This document shows, in pieces, positions 1-9,155 of a stretch of DNA of 64,000 nt (position 1 is the first letter of the stretch; each line of letters opens with the position of its first letter). The notes beneath the pieces are model-generated. The model ran no database searches. It was not told where the DNA came from and saw only the letters and a list, made by a program, of their open reading frames with translations. Source of the DNA: Leptospira sp. (GTDB lineage: Bacteria > Spirochaetota > Leptospiria > Leptospirales > Leptospiraceae); contig PEQN01000006.1 of NCBI GenBank assembly GCA_002786225.1, forward strand, positions 51,743-115,742. Reading direction: 5' to 3'. The position numbers and the translations under genes are program-made.

Positions 1-903
1 AGAAATAATTTTTATTGGAATCTTATGAACTTCATTTGGGAAGATTGATTGGAGAAAATAGATAAAGAATGGTAAGGATATGACAAAAGTTAATAAATCT
101 AATTTATGAATATAAACCCAATATTCATCGGGAAATACTTCATAGAGAAAAACTGATCCAGTAAAGAAAGTTCTAAAACTAACATCCAAACAAAAAATAG
201 AAAACATTAAAGCTGATTTATCACTTTTGCGCATAATATAAATAATTAAATGATAAAGGCCCATCATGAATGTAGCTCCAAAAACCAACCAACCAATTGC
301 ATTTTCATTTTTCTTGCTTTCATTGAAATATTGGATATCGGACAGATTAATGGATTTTCTTAATCCCCCAGTTGGATGATAGAAATTAGATATTTGTAAA
401 CATAACTCGAGTTCATCTCCAAAGGAATTATCTAAAATAAGGCTTGGATGCTTATAGGATGGAACCATTTCGGTTCGAGATTTTCCTATTCTTCCATTTT
501 CTTTAACCAATACCCCATTGATATAGAATTTAAATGCCGTTGAAGTATCGTTAAATTAAAAAATTAGATTCTTTGAATCTTTGGGAAGTAAAACTTTTAA
601 TACATAAGTTCCTATTCCCTCACCTGATTGAACCTTACCATAATGATTGTGGTTGTTCCAGGTACTTGGAACTTTTATGATACTGGGATTATTTATTGTG
701 GATTTGTAATCTTGAAATTCAGGATTGAATAACCATTCCCCATCTAGATTGACTGTTTGGATTTTTTTGGTATTCCAAGTTCTTAAATCTAGAATTCCCT
801 TCTCTGCCTTGGCATAGAATTTTAACTCAGTAGAAATGTTACATTTTAAATTAAGAAGTAATGGGAATAGAAGAATGAATGTATGAGCTATATATTTTTT
901 CAT
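1..903 (-). pseudogene. 7TMR-DISM signalling receptor, broken by in-frame TAA, partial at left edge
   Basis: The reading frame starts at the ATG at 903 with a lipoprotein-type signal (hydrophobic stretch, Cys21 after LLNLK). It continues as a beta-rich extracellular region (LDGEWLF, VPSTWNN). A TAA at 558-556 stops it after about 115 codons. The same frame then stays open from 555 to position 1, with FYINGVLV followed by membrane segments (AIGWLVFGATFMMGLYHLII, SALMFSIFCLDVSFRTFFTG). That order, an extracellular jelly roll followed by a 7TM block with GLYHLIIY, is typical of the 7TMR-DISM family, which senses ligands outside and signals through a cytoplasmic output domain. The output domain lies beyond the window. 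A single substitution explains the break. A sequencing error or read-through is the alternative. Confidence 0.75.
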
Positions 904-968
904 TTTTATAAACACATACGTTTCCACTTTTAACTTTAAAACTTACGTTTAAAGTTCAGAAATAAATT

Positions 969-2039
969 CTATATTAATAGAAGTATCAAAACTAACAAAA
1001 TCATAATTGCGGCACCAGCTATCACTAAGAGCCCCATATTGTTTGCAGGTGCATTACTTCTATCTATCTTGTTCTTTACAGCTCTCTTTGGCGTAGCGAT
1101 TCTCACTGGTCTTTCTTCAATTGCATGAAGAACCGTATTTGCTGGTCCTTCTGCAAGTATATGATATTCATTTTTACCATTGACTATTGTTATAAATTTA
1201 CCAACTATAGGTAGCAAATTTCCATCTTTGTCTACTACATCTAAAGCCTTCGCTGTTGTTTTATCTTCCGGACTTGAATAAGGAAGTTTGAATAAAATTT
1301 CTTGCCCTTCTATTAAATCATCGAATTCAACACCTGAAACAGGGGAAAGTATTGATTCACATTTTAACTCACGGGAGTAGCTTTTAACAGTTGCATCTAT
1401 GAGTTTTTCAAAAGGTAGTAATTCACGTTCATCTTCTTTGAGTGCAGCTTCTTCCTCTTCATTAAGTGGTGGATTGATAGGTGAAACGATACCTTGCATA
1501 GGATTTTTATATCGAAATTTGACCGAAGATATTCTTTCAACCTCAGCCGTAATCTTTACACGATTCACTTTCACATGTTTAATAAAACTTTGCTGTAAAA
1601 GGTTAATAGTATTCGTAGCATCTCGCTTCTCCCAAGCAGGAATTGAAACTTCAATAACAGACGTTACAATAGATTTATAAACTGCTCTACCTACCATATC
1701 TGATACACTGTTATCAACTCCTCCCGCATTGGCTACTGCAACAAAATCACGAGATAGTTGTTGGTAATCTTCGAAAGTATGAATCTTTCGAAGTAAGGGA
1801 GAATTACCAATTAAGGAGTAAACTTCAAGAATTCTTTTCTTGTACATAGATATGAGGACCATCAGCATACCCGCTCTGTTCTCAACATCGACTTTAATTT
1901 TTAATAAAAAAGCATCTTGGATTCGACCATTGATCAGTTCTTTAGCTTGGTCTTCGTTGTTTACAGACTCTAAGGCAATATTTATTTGTTCAGCTTGTAC
2001 TTTTAATTGATCTTTAGGTTGGTTCTGTTGATCAGTCAT
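969..2039 (-). CDS. conserved protein with C-terminal membrane anchor
   Basis: A 356-aa protein without an N-terminal signal. The body (about 1-330) is mixed alpha/beta. A single hydrophobic segment at the extreme C-terminus (GLLVIAGAAIMILLVLILLL) suggests a tail-anchored cytoplasmic protein. Residues about 185-205 are an acidic low-complexity linker (NEEEEAALKEDERE). No catalytic motif was recognised. Its ATG overlaps the stop of the upstream GHKL-type gene (TAATG), so the two are very likely co-translated and may form a complex. Function is unknown. A PilZ-like or regulatory beta domain in the second half is possible but cannot be shown by eye. Confidence 0.8.
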   Translation of the reverse strand: MTDQQNQPKDQLKVQAEQINIALESVNNEDQAKELINGRIQDAFLLKIKVDVENRAGMLMVLISMYKKRILEVYSLIGNSPLLRKIHTFEDYQQLSRDFVAVANAGGVDNSVSDMVGRAVYKSIVTSVIEVSIPAWEKRDATNTINLLQQSFIKHVKVNRVKITAEVERISSVKFRYKNPMQGIVSPINPPLNEEEEAALKEDERELLPFEKLIDATVKSYSRELKCESILSPVSGVEFDDLIEGQEILFKLPYSSPEDKTTAKALDVVDKDGNLLPIVGKFITIVNGKNEYHILAEGPANTVLHAIEERPVRIATPKRAVKNKIDRSNAPANNMGLLVIAGAAIMILLVLILLLI

Positions 2040-2794
2040 TAAGATAATACTTCCTTTATTTGCTTTAAGCTAAGAGAGTCAGAAATAACTTGTTGACCAT
2101 TGTAAATCACTGGAAGAACAGAGTTTGGTTTCAGAGGAATCTCTACTTTTGCTATAGTTATATTTGCGAGATCAGAAGAAATAACTATAAAATTCTTTCT
2201 ATCAAATCCACTTTGTGATAATAAAATTTCTACCATTGTAATGCCCATACCAGCACCTTCAGTGTTATCACCATGAGCCATGAAAAATTCAAATAGATTA
2301 TCAAATTTCTTTGCATGCTCAAATTTTTCACGAACCCTATCTTCTTCCACTGGTATAAGAGAAAAATTATTCATAACGAGTAATGCAACACTGTCTTCAG
2401 AATGAATAAATGTGATTTTTATGAAATAATTATTTTCCTTCATTTTGCTTCGATATGCTGGAAACTTTCTTTCGTTTAGATAGCTTTTGAATCTTTCCAT
2501 TCCCTTGCGATAATCATGCTCTTCTTTGATATTCAGTCCCATTTCTTCAAAGATCATCCGTTTAATTGCTGCCTTAGTGGAATTGGCTATGAGCTCTTTG
2601 GCTGCGGTATAAAACAATTCCATGAGATCTTGCCTTCCATAATTTGTAAGGGTTTTCTCTAAAATATATTTCAACTTAGCTTCGCCTAAATTGCCTAAGA
2701 CATAAGTAATTAGAGAAAGCTTAGTGCCTTCTTTAATAGCACGATCAATCAGATCGCGTTCTGCTTTAGGAATTTCTAAGTCAACTATCGACAA
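2039..2794 (-). CDS. GHKL/HATPase-like protein (histidine-kinase ATPase fold)
   Basis: A 251-aa soluble protein. Residues about 62-80 (AAKELIANSTKAAIKR) look like the N box of GHKL ATPases. Residues about 178-190 (GDNTEGAGMGITMVEILLSQ) look like the G box. No phospho-accepting His helix or sensor domain precedes them, so it resembles a stand-alone ATPase such as an anti-sigma or switch-protein kinase, or a degenerate histidine kinase. It sits between thrC (2-nt gap) and the tail-anchored 356-aa gene (1-nt overlap). The tight spacing points to one transcript. The partner and substrate are unknown; pairing with the tail-anchored protein is inferred from gene order only. Confidence 0.65.
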   Translation of the reverse strand: MSIVDLEIPKAERDLIDRAIKEGTKLSLITYVLGNLGEAKLKYILEKTLTNYGRQDLMELFYTAAKELIANSTKAAIKRMIFEEMGLNIKEEHDYRKGMERFKSYLNERKFPAYRSKMKENNYFIKITFIHSEDSVALLVMNNFSLIPVEEDRVREKFEHAKKFDNLFEFFMAHGDNTEGAGMGITMVEILLSQSGFDRKNFIVISSDLANITIAKVEIPLKPNSVLPVIYNGQQVISDSLSLKQIKEVLS

Positions 2795-2796
2795 GT

Positions 2797-4137
2797 TTAA
2801 ATCCTTGATTCTAAAACTTTCATTACCTTTTCAATATTAGCTTCGCATTCGACAATACGGTTGATTAGACGAGAATCTGTGTTCGGAATCTCGCCCTTAT
2901 GGTACTGAACTTTAAATTCTGTAAATTTTAATCCATGAGCAGTTGAAATTACAACAACTTTATCATTCTTTTGGATATTTCCCGATTCGACTAGCTTGAA
3001 AGTAGCTGCCAATGCAACTCCCGTATGAGGGCAATTGTACAAACCATAGCGATCTGCTCTGTGTGCGGCGTCCGAGAGTTCTTCTTCAGTAGCGATTTCC
3101 ACAACTCCTTGAAACTTCTGCAAAATTTTTACTGCTTTTTTTACTGAAACAGGATCCCCAATTTGAATCGCTGATGCTAAAGTTTTCTTTGCTGTGATAG
3201 GAGAGAATTCTTTATAACCTGATTTAAAGGATGCATACAGTGGGCTTGCATTCGCTGCCTGAGCTAGACATATTCTAGGGAGTTTATCGATCAATCCAAG
3301 ATCCTTCATCATTTCAAACCCTTTGCCAAGAGCAGAAACATTTCCCAAATTCCCACCGGGAATCACAACCCAATCAGGAACCTGCCAAGCCAATTGCTGT
3401 GCTATCTCTATAGAAATTGTTTTCTGGCCTTCAATTCGAAGTGAATTCATAGAATTAGCAAGGTAGATATTTTTTCTTTGGGTGACTTGCTTCACAATAT
3501 TCATACAACCATCAAAATCTGTTTCAAGTGCTAATACAAGTGCTCCATTCGAGACGGGTTGAATCAACTGTGCAGCTGAGACCTTATTGGCTGGTAGAAA
3601 AATGATAGAAGGAATCCCAGCCTTTGCCGCATAGGATGCTAGAGCCGCAGAAGTATCACCCGTTGAGGCACATGCCACCGCTTGGATGTCTTGGCCCTCA
3701 GCTCTCATTTGGTTCACCTGGGAAACCAAAACTGTCATACCAAGATCCTTAAAGCTACCTGTGTGGGAAATTCCACACTGCTTGACAAAGAGTCCAGAGA
3801 GACCAAGTTCTTTTGCAAGACGACCAGTATCGTATAAATGAGAATTCCCTTCTCCCGAACTTACAATATTTTCATCATCGATACTGGGAAGAACCCATTC
3901 CTTCTTGGACCAGACTCCAGAATTGTTTGGTTTATGAATAGAGCCTAGCCTGGAATCAAACTTTTCTCTCCATTGCTTTCCGGAAAGTTTAGAAAGTTCA
4001 TTGATATCATGTGAAACTTCTAAGAGCTCACCATCATCCTTGCAAGTATAGATGATTTCATTTAAAGGATACTTGCGACCACAACCTTCTTTGATACATT
4101 GGAATTCAGCGTTAAATTTTGGTGTTGATAAAGACAT
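2797..4137 (-). CDS. thrC: threonine synthase
   Basis: A PLP enzyme converting O-phosphohomoserine to threonine. It has an N-terminal Cys-containing ribbon (FQCIKEGCGRKYP, YTCKDDGELL), typical of the longer two-part threonine synthases. The lysine motif TGSFKDLGM binds PLP. GGNLGNVSALGKG and the terminal STAHGLKFTEF are also family motifs. An upstream in-frame ATG exists at 4176, but the ATG at 4137 (MSLSTPKFN) fits better: it starts just before the conserved ribbon and leaves a 47-bp gap to the divergent lepB. Length is about 446 aa, usual for the family. Two signalling-like genes follow within 2 nt. Confidence 0.93.
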   Translation of the reverse strand: MSLSTPKFNAEFQCIKEGCGRKYPLNEIIYTCKDDGELLEVSHDINELSKLSGKQWREKFDSRLGSIHKPNNSGVWSKKEWVLPSIDDENIVSSGEGNSHLYDTGRLAKELGLSGLFVKQCGISHTGSFKDLGMTVLVSQVNQMRAEGQDIQAVACASTGDTSAALASYAAKAGIPSIIFLPANKVSAAQLIQPVSNGALVLALETDFDGCMNIVKQVTQRKNIYLANSMNSLRIEGQKTISIEIAQQLAWQVPDWVVIPGGNLGNVSALGKGFEMMKDLGLIDKLPRICLAQAANASPLYASFKSGYKEFSPITAKKTLASAIQIGDPVSVKKAVKILQKFQGVVEIATEEELSDAAHRADRYGLYNCPHTGVALAATFKLVESGNIQKNDKVVVISTAHGLKFTEFKVQYHKGEIPNTDSRLINRIVECEANIEKVMKVLESRI

Positions 4138-4184
4138 GCAGATTCTAATGTTTTTATATTGTAGAAGAAATTCCACGATTTTTT

Positions 4185-4790
4185 ATGGGGAAGCGAGAGA
4201 ACATAGAGAAATTGAACCAAAAACCCTATTCTAAACTACTTAGACGATTTCGGTATTTTCTGATTTTAGCTTTGGTTGCTATTCTCATAAGAACCTTTAT
4301 CTTTCAAATCTATGTAGTTAGTGGTAATTCCATGGCACCAACCCTACGAAATGGAGACATAGTTTTTGTTAGCAAGCTTGGATTTCCTGTTTTTGGAGAA
4401 TTTTTCCCTTTTGATTTTATCTATGGAAATCCATCTCTGAATCGACTTGATATTGTTATCTTCGAAGACCAAAATTCTGAAACAAGCATCAAAAGATTGG
4501 TTGGGGAACCTTCTGAATACTACGAAATTAATTATGGCAAGGTAATGATTGAATCAAATGTCTTGCAAGAAGAATATCTTCCAGACGGCTCATTGACCTC
4601 TGAACCTTCCAATAGTATGTTCTACCAATTTCCTAATAGTCCATTTTTAGAAATGCAAAAATCTGGCAGGATACCAGATAACTATTATTTGTTGTTAGGC
4701 GATAATAGAGAATACAGCACAGATTCAAGAAGTTTCGGCTTAGTTCCATTAGAGAAAATGCGTGGCAAGGTTTTCTATACATTCCAATGA
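4185..4790 (+). CDS. lepB: signal peptidase I
   Basis: A 201-aa membrane-bound serine peptidase that removes signal peptides from exported proteins. One N-terminal membrane segment spans residues about 22-44. Catalytic Ser49 lies in SGNSMAPTL and the general base Lys103 in SIKRLVG. The family box GDNREYSTDSRSFG lies near the C-terminus. The stop overlaps the next gene's ATG by four bases (ATGA), so the penicillin-binding protein is translationally coupled. It is divergent from thrC. The leader before the ATG has no strong Shine-Dalgarno. Confidence 0.95.
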   Translation: MGKRENIEKLNQKPYSKLLRRFRYFLILALVAILIRTFIFQIYVVSGNSMAPTLRNGDIVFVSKLGFPVFGEFFPFDFIYGNPSLNRLDIVIFEDQNSETSIKRLVGEPSEYYEINYGKVMIESNVLQEEYLPDGSLTSEPSNSMFYQFPNSPFLEMQKSGRIPDNYYLLLGDNREYSTDSRSFGLVPLEKMRGKVFYTFQ

Positions 4791-6601
4791 TGCAACTTCA
4801 GAAAACTAGACTAACGTACTTCATTGGCTTTATATTTATACTCTTTAATCTACTTCTTGTTCGTGTAGTTTATTTAGTTTTCTTCAATGATAAAATCAAG
4901 AATTATCAAATCAATAAAAATGTAAAACGAGGAATGATTCTAGACAAGAGAGGCATTGAGCTATCGGTCTCTACAGAATCTGCAACCATAGGTATCAATC
5001 CAGCAAACGTATATGATCCTTATTTTACAGCCCAATACCTTTCAGAACCTTTAAATATTCCTCAAGATAAATTAGAATCAACAATTAAGGAAAAATCAAA
5101 TTACTTTTTGCTGAAGAGAGAAATAGATAAAGATATAGGAAATAAAATTGCTAACCTAGCCTTGCCTGGAGTTCGCGTAGAAAAAGAATTCAAAAGAATC
5201 TACCCCCAAGGAAAACTCGCTTCAAATTTACTTGGCTTTACTGGTCTGGATGATGATAAGGCTTTGGCTGGACTTGAAAATGAATACAATCTAGAATTGA
5301 TGTCTCCACCAAATAGCTCCTCGGAACGTGGCAATGATATCCATCTCTCTCTGGATAGTTTAATACAATACAATCTTGAAAAAGCTTTGGCGAAAGTATA
5401 TAAATCCACTGAATCTACAAGAGCGATAGGAATCTTTATGGATATTGATACAGGTGATATCCTAGCTATGGCTAGTTATCCAAATTTTGATCCCAATCAA
5501 TACAATAATTATCCTTCAAACAACCATACCAACTGGGCGATACGACATGTGTATGAACCAGGAAGTACGATGAAAATTTTTATTGCTCTAATGCTTGCCA
5601 ACGAAGGTGTGCTAGGTGATAATGAACGTTTCTATTGTCCTGGTTATATAGAATTTGGCAATTCCTTGATTCGTTGCACAGATAAACATGGATCTGTAAA
5701 CTTGGAAGAAATATTACAATATTCCTGCAATGTGGGTATTATCAAGGCTTCGCAAAAGGTCTCAGATAAAATATTCCATTCCTATTTAGAAAAATTTCAT
5801 TTTGGCAAAAGGACAGGCTTTCTTAGCAACGAGAACAAGGGCTATCTACCCCCTTTAAATAAATGGAAGCAATCTACTCCTTATTTTTTATCTATAGGCC
5901 AAGGACTTTCTGTAACCCCCATACAACTTGTAGCATCCGCTGCAAGTGTAGTGAACGGTGGAAGATTTATCAATCCTAGACCCGTAACAAAAATTACCAA
6001 CTCTTATGGCGAGCTAGTTCACCAATTTAGTGTTAAATCTACAGATATAGGAATCAAGAAGTCATCTCGTGATTCCATCCTTAAAGCAATGACTAAGGTT
6101 GTAAAATCGGGAACAGGAAAGAATGCTTACTTAGCAGACATTAGTATAGCTGGCAAAACTGGAACCGGTCAAAAGGCAACACCAGGAAAAGGATACCAAG
6201 AAGGACTTTGGTCAGCGTCTTTTCTTGGCTTTTTCCCTGCTGAAAATCCTAAAATAGTAGGTTTAATTCTTTTTGATGAACCAGCGGGCAATGTGTATTC
6301 TGGAGGAGGTCTTGCGGCACCAGTGTTTCGAGAAGTTGTAGAAGGAATTCTTCCCTTACTGGATCGCAATGAACCACTTTTAAGTTATAAATTAAAACAC
6401 ATCCAACCTAAAAAGTTTCTAGTCAACCCAAACCTCGCTCCAAATTTAATAGGACTGAGCTTAATAGAAGCTATTGCTGCCTTGAATGATGCTAAGATTC
6501 GATTCACAGTCTCTGGAAGTGGCTTTGTCCTAGATCAAACTCCTAAGCCTGGAGAACCAATCAATGATAAATCAGTTATTCGCCTAACTCTTGAAAAATG
6601 A
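4787..6601 (+). CDS. class B penicillin-binding protein with PASTA tail (FtsI/PBP2-like)
   Basis: A 604-aa peptidoglycan transpeptidase. One membrane anchor spans about 10-32, followed by the dimerisation/pedestal domain and then the transpeptidase domain. Active-site motifs are complete: Ser260-x-x-Lys263 (PGSTMKIF), Ser313-Cys-Asn315, and Lys457-Thr-Gly (GKTGTGQK). A C-terminal PASTA-like module covers about 545-604 (NLIGLSLIEAIAALNDAKI, VLDQTPKPGEPI). No transglycosylase domain is present. The gene overlaps lepB (ATGA) and the next gene (ATGA). Separation from dcw cell-division genes leaves open whether it works in septation or elongation. Confidence 0.9.
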   Translation: MMQLQKTRLTYFIGFIFILFNLLLVRVVYLVFFNDKIKNYQINKNVKRGMILDKRGIELSVSTESATIGINPANVYDPYFTAQYLSEPLNIPQDKLESTIKEKSNYFLLKREIDKDIGNKIANLALPGVRVEKEFKRIYPQGKLASNLLGFTGLDDDKALAGLENEYNLELMSPPNSSSERGNDIHLSLDSLIQYNLEKALAKVYKSTESTRAIGIFMDIDTGDILAMASYPNFDPNQYNNYPSNNHTNWAIRHVYEPGSTMKIFIALMLANEGVLGDNERFYCPGYIEFGNSLIRCTDKHGSVNLEEILQYSCNVGIIKASQKVSDKIFHSYLEKFHFGKRTGFLSNENKGYLPPLNKWKQSTPYFLSIGQGLSVTPIQLVASAASVVNGGRFINPRPVTKITNSYGELVHQFSVKSTDIGIKKSSRDSILKAMTKVVKSGTGKNAYLADISIAGKTGTGQKATPGKGYQEGLWSASFLGFFPAENPKIVGLILFDEPAGNVYSGGGLAAPVFREVVEGILPLLDRNEPLLSYKLKHIQPKKFLVNPNLAPNLIGLSLIEAIAALNDAKIRFTVSGSGFVLDQTPKPGEPINDKSVIRLTLEK

Positions 6602-8523
6602 ATTCTATCTATCAGAAAAATATTCAATCCTTAAATGAAAAAATACGAAATATTTTATCTAAGATCCAAGAGATTGAAATGTTGGATTTTGTATTGGAGG
6701 AAGCTAAGACTAAAGTTCCTATACTTAGAATTGAAAATCACTACCTTCATAGCAAGCATGATCCCATTAAAGAAGCATCAAGATTTGCAACCGAACTTCC
6801 TTATGATGGAAAAGAAAGAATTTATTTATACATAGGTGCGGGTCTAGGTTATATCATTCAAGAGTCACTTGCTAAAGAGAATCTAAGTCATTGTTGGATA
6901 GAATCCGATCCAAGGATTCTCAAATTGGCTTTAAGTCTTTATGATTATTCATCTTATCTTATAAATCAAAAATTACAAATTCTAATTCATCCTTTCACAG
7001 AAGATGATTTATATGAAGCCTTTAAAGGTAAGTCCACAGTTCCAGTAACACTAGTGCCTCATAGAGCAAGCTTCCAATGGAAGGAAAAAGAATACATTTC
7101 GATTAAATTTATCTGCGAAAAGTTTTTTCATAAGAAAGATGTAAATCTAGCAACCTTAGTTCGATTTGAGAAAATCTGGACTAAAAATATGATCTTGAAT
7201 CTACCAAGTCTCATAGATCTGCAACCTGTCTCAAGATTATTTGGAATTGCAAAGGACTGTAATATACTTGTTGTTTGTGCTGGTCCTTCTTTAACAGAAA
7301 GTATACCTGAAATTATAAAGTATAGAGATCAATTTATACTTATTGTGGTTGATACAGCACTTGCAATTTTAGATGCCTCAGGAATTGAACCTGATTTAAT
7401 TTATTCTGTAGATCCTCAATCATTAAACAGTTATTATCTGGAAGGATACAAGGGAAAAGGGAAATTAATTTTTGATCCAACATCAACTTACTTAAGTCTA
7501 CGATTGAATATTGGTCCCAAGGAAGGATTCTTTTCATCTTCTCCTTTTCCTTTCATTAAAATCCTGGATGAAGTTTCTCAAGAAGAAATTGGTGAGATTC
7601 CATATGGAGGTTCTGTATCTACCAATGCTATAGCTCTTGCTAAACTCATGGATGCAGATAAAATTTATATTACTGGTCAAGATCTTGCTTTTTCCCACAA
7701 ACTCGCCCATGCCAAAGGTGCGATCTTGGAAGAAAGATTAAATCATCTTGAATCCAGAAAATTCAGAAGAGAAAAGCACAACCAATTTCAATTGAGTGCA
7801 TTACCAAAATTATGGGAAAAGAGTTTAGATGGCAAGAAGATTCACACAAATGAAAAGTTAGTTATCTTCCGAAATTGGTTTCAAGAAAATGCAAAAGAAG
7901 TCATCAATCTAACAAATTCAGGATTAAGCATAGAGGGATTGCGTACGTCCCATTTTCAAGATGAATTTGAGAATTCTCAAAGAACCATTTTAGAAGAAGA
8001 TTCTAAGAAAGAAATTATTGCCAAGCAATCAAGCAAATTCAAAGAAAAAATGGATCTCATTCGAAATACACAAGAACGAATTCAATCCCTCTGCTTAGAA
8101 AAAAAAGCCTGGCTGCAACCTAAAGCCTTACTCAAGAGTTTAACAGAATTGCAGATTCAGCTGAAGGAATTTTTACCTGAAGTTGAAAAGGGAGTCAAGC
8201 TAAGTTCATTGATATATAAAAACATAGAATCAGGTTCTGAAAATGCTGAATATCTTTCCAAGAAAATCCAAGAAATGAATCAAGTTGATGAAGCAGTGTC
8301 TACTCGAAAAAATTTAAATCAAATACTTTCTACTAGTTTACAAAGAGTAATTTTCTCAGTTACAGAAGGGTATGAGGCCAACCTCAGCGTCCAAGAAAGA
8401 GAAAATGAAAGGCTAGGAATCGCAAAAAAATCCATACTACTCTATGAAGGATTGAGAAATTCCATCCAAAATTTCAAATTCCATATCTCCAGAGTCATAC
8501 TGCAATTATCAGATGAATCATAA
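6598..8523 (+). CDS. DUF115 / MptE-like protein (Maf-related)
   Basis: A 641-aa cytoplasmic protein. The central part (about 215-400) carries the DUF115 signature: CAGPSLTESIPEI, then VVDTALAILDASGIEPDLIYSVDPQ, and later YGGSVSTNAIALAKLMDADKIYITGQDLAFS. The C-terminal about 200 residues are charged and helical. DUF115 proteins include archaeal 6-hydroxymethylpterin diphosphokinase (MptE) and the bacterial motility-accessory factors (Maf), which glycosylate flagellins. In a spirochaete a glycosyltransferase or sugar-phosphate role is more likely than pterin synthesis, but this is inference. It overlaps the upstream PBP gene by four bases. Confidence 0.8.
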   Translation: MNSIYQKNIQSLNEKIRNILSKIQEIEMLDFVLEEAKTKVPILRIENHYLHSKHDPIKEASRFATELPYDGKERIYLYIGAGLGYIIQESLAKENLSHCWIESDPRILKLALSLYDYSSYLINQKLQILIHPFTEDDLYEAFKGKSTVPVTLVPHRASFQWKEKEYISIKFICEKFFHKKDVNLATLVRFEKIWTKNMILNLPSLIDLQPVSRLFGIAKDCNILVVCAGPSLTESIPEIIKYRDQFILIVVDTALAILDASGIEPDLIYSVDPQSLNSYYLEGYKGKGKLIFDPTSTYLSLRLNIGPKEGFFSSSPFPFIKILDEVSQEEIGEIPYGGSVSTNAIALAKLMDADKIYITGQDLAFSHKLAHAKGAILEERLNHLESRKFRREKHNQFQLSALPKLWEKSLDGKKIHTNEKLVIFRNWFQENAKEVINLTNSGLSIEGLRTSHFQDEFENSQRTILEEDSKKEIIAKQSSKFKEKMDLIRNTQERIQSLCLEKKAWLQPKALLKSLTELQIQLKEFLPEVEKGVKLSSLIYKNIESGSENAEYLSKKIQEMNQVDEAVSTRKNLNQILSTSLQRVIFSVTEGYEANLSVQERENERLGIAKKSILLYEGLRNSIQNFKFHISRVILQLSDES

Positions 8524-8577
8524 TTTTTTGTTTTTCTTTGCAATTATAATTTTGAAGAAACAACCGATAGATCTAGT

Positions 8578-9081
8578 ATGATGCTTTCAAAAAATAAAAA
8601 ATACTATCCTTGGGTTCTTCTTATTTCTTGCTTTAATATCATATCTTGCGCTAGCAAAACACAGATACCGATAGAAGAACCACCTAAGAAATCAATCAGA
8701 GAACAATTGAGCAAAGAGACTCGTGATTCTATTCTACTTTCTGATAGAGTTGTATATTATGAACTTCCTGAAACATCGATAACACAAAATCCTGAAGACT
8801 ATTTAACTTTCTCTCAACCAGTAAAAAATTCAACTTATATTGATAGGTTTAAGACCTTGGTTACTTCCAAGGAACAGACTTATTTAGAAAAGCCACCTAA
8901 TAACTGTTTGCCGACTTATAACTCCGCCTTAGTTTTTACTATTAGTGAAAAGAAAAATATTATTTTATTCTCAATAAACTGTGCTGTATTGTTTCTCTAC
9001 AATGATAAACTGTTTGTAGACATCTCAGAAAATCTAAATCAATTGGAAGACAACTTCCGAATGATTCGATCTGGAAGATAA
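8578..9081 (+). CDS. small predicted lipoprotein
   Basis: A 167-aa protein. A hydrophobic N-terminal segment leads to Cys24 (NIISC), a loose spirochaete-style lipobox; Cys18 is an alternative. The mature part is short and polar, with one further Cys pair (NNCLPTY, INCAVLFLYND), and shows no known domain. It follows the DUF115 gene by 54 bp on the same strand and may share its transcript. A hairpin at 9126-9155 closes the unit. Two adjacent ATG codons make the exact start ambiguous by one residue. Function unknown. Confidence 0.7.
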   Translation: MMLSKNKKYYPWVLLISCFNIISCASKTQIPIEEPPKKSIREQLSKETRDSILLSDRVVYYELPETSITQNPEDYLTFSQPVKNSTYIDRFKTLVTSKEQTYLEKPPNNCLPTYNSALVFTISEKKNIILFSINCAVLFLYNDKLFVDISENLNQLEDNFRMIRSGR

Positions 9082-9125
9082 TTCAAGAAAAATATACTAT
9101 GCTAATTTAAAAAAAATCTGGTTTT

Positions 9126-9155
9126 GATGGAATTGTTTTATTTACCAATTCCATC
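9126..9155. terminator. hairpin between convergent genes
   Basis: Perfect 10-bp inverted repeat, GATGGAATTG (9126-9135) and CAATTCCATC (9146-9155), with a 10-nt loop, between two convergent genes. An A8 run lies at about 9108-9115, read as T8 about ten bases beyond the hairpin on the minus strand. It could end the minus-strand gene or act on both strands. The spacing to the T run is longer than ideal. Confidence 0.45.

Noticed and set aside
1399..1680. Plus-strand frame of 93 aa inside the tail-anchored protein gene
   Set aside because: Serine-rich shadow of the minus-strand gene, with no ribosome site and no recognisable domain.
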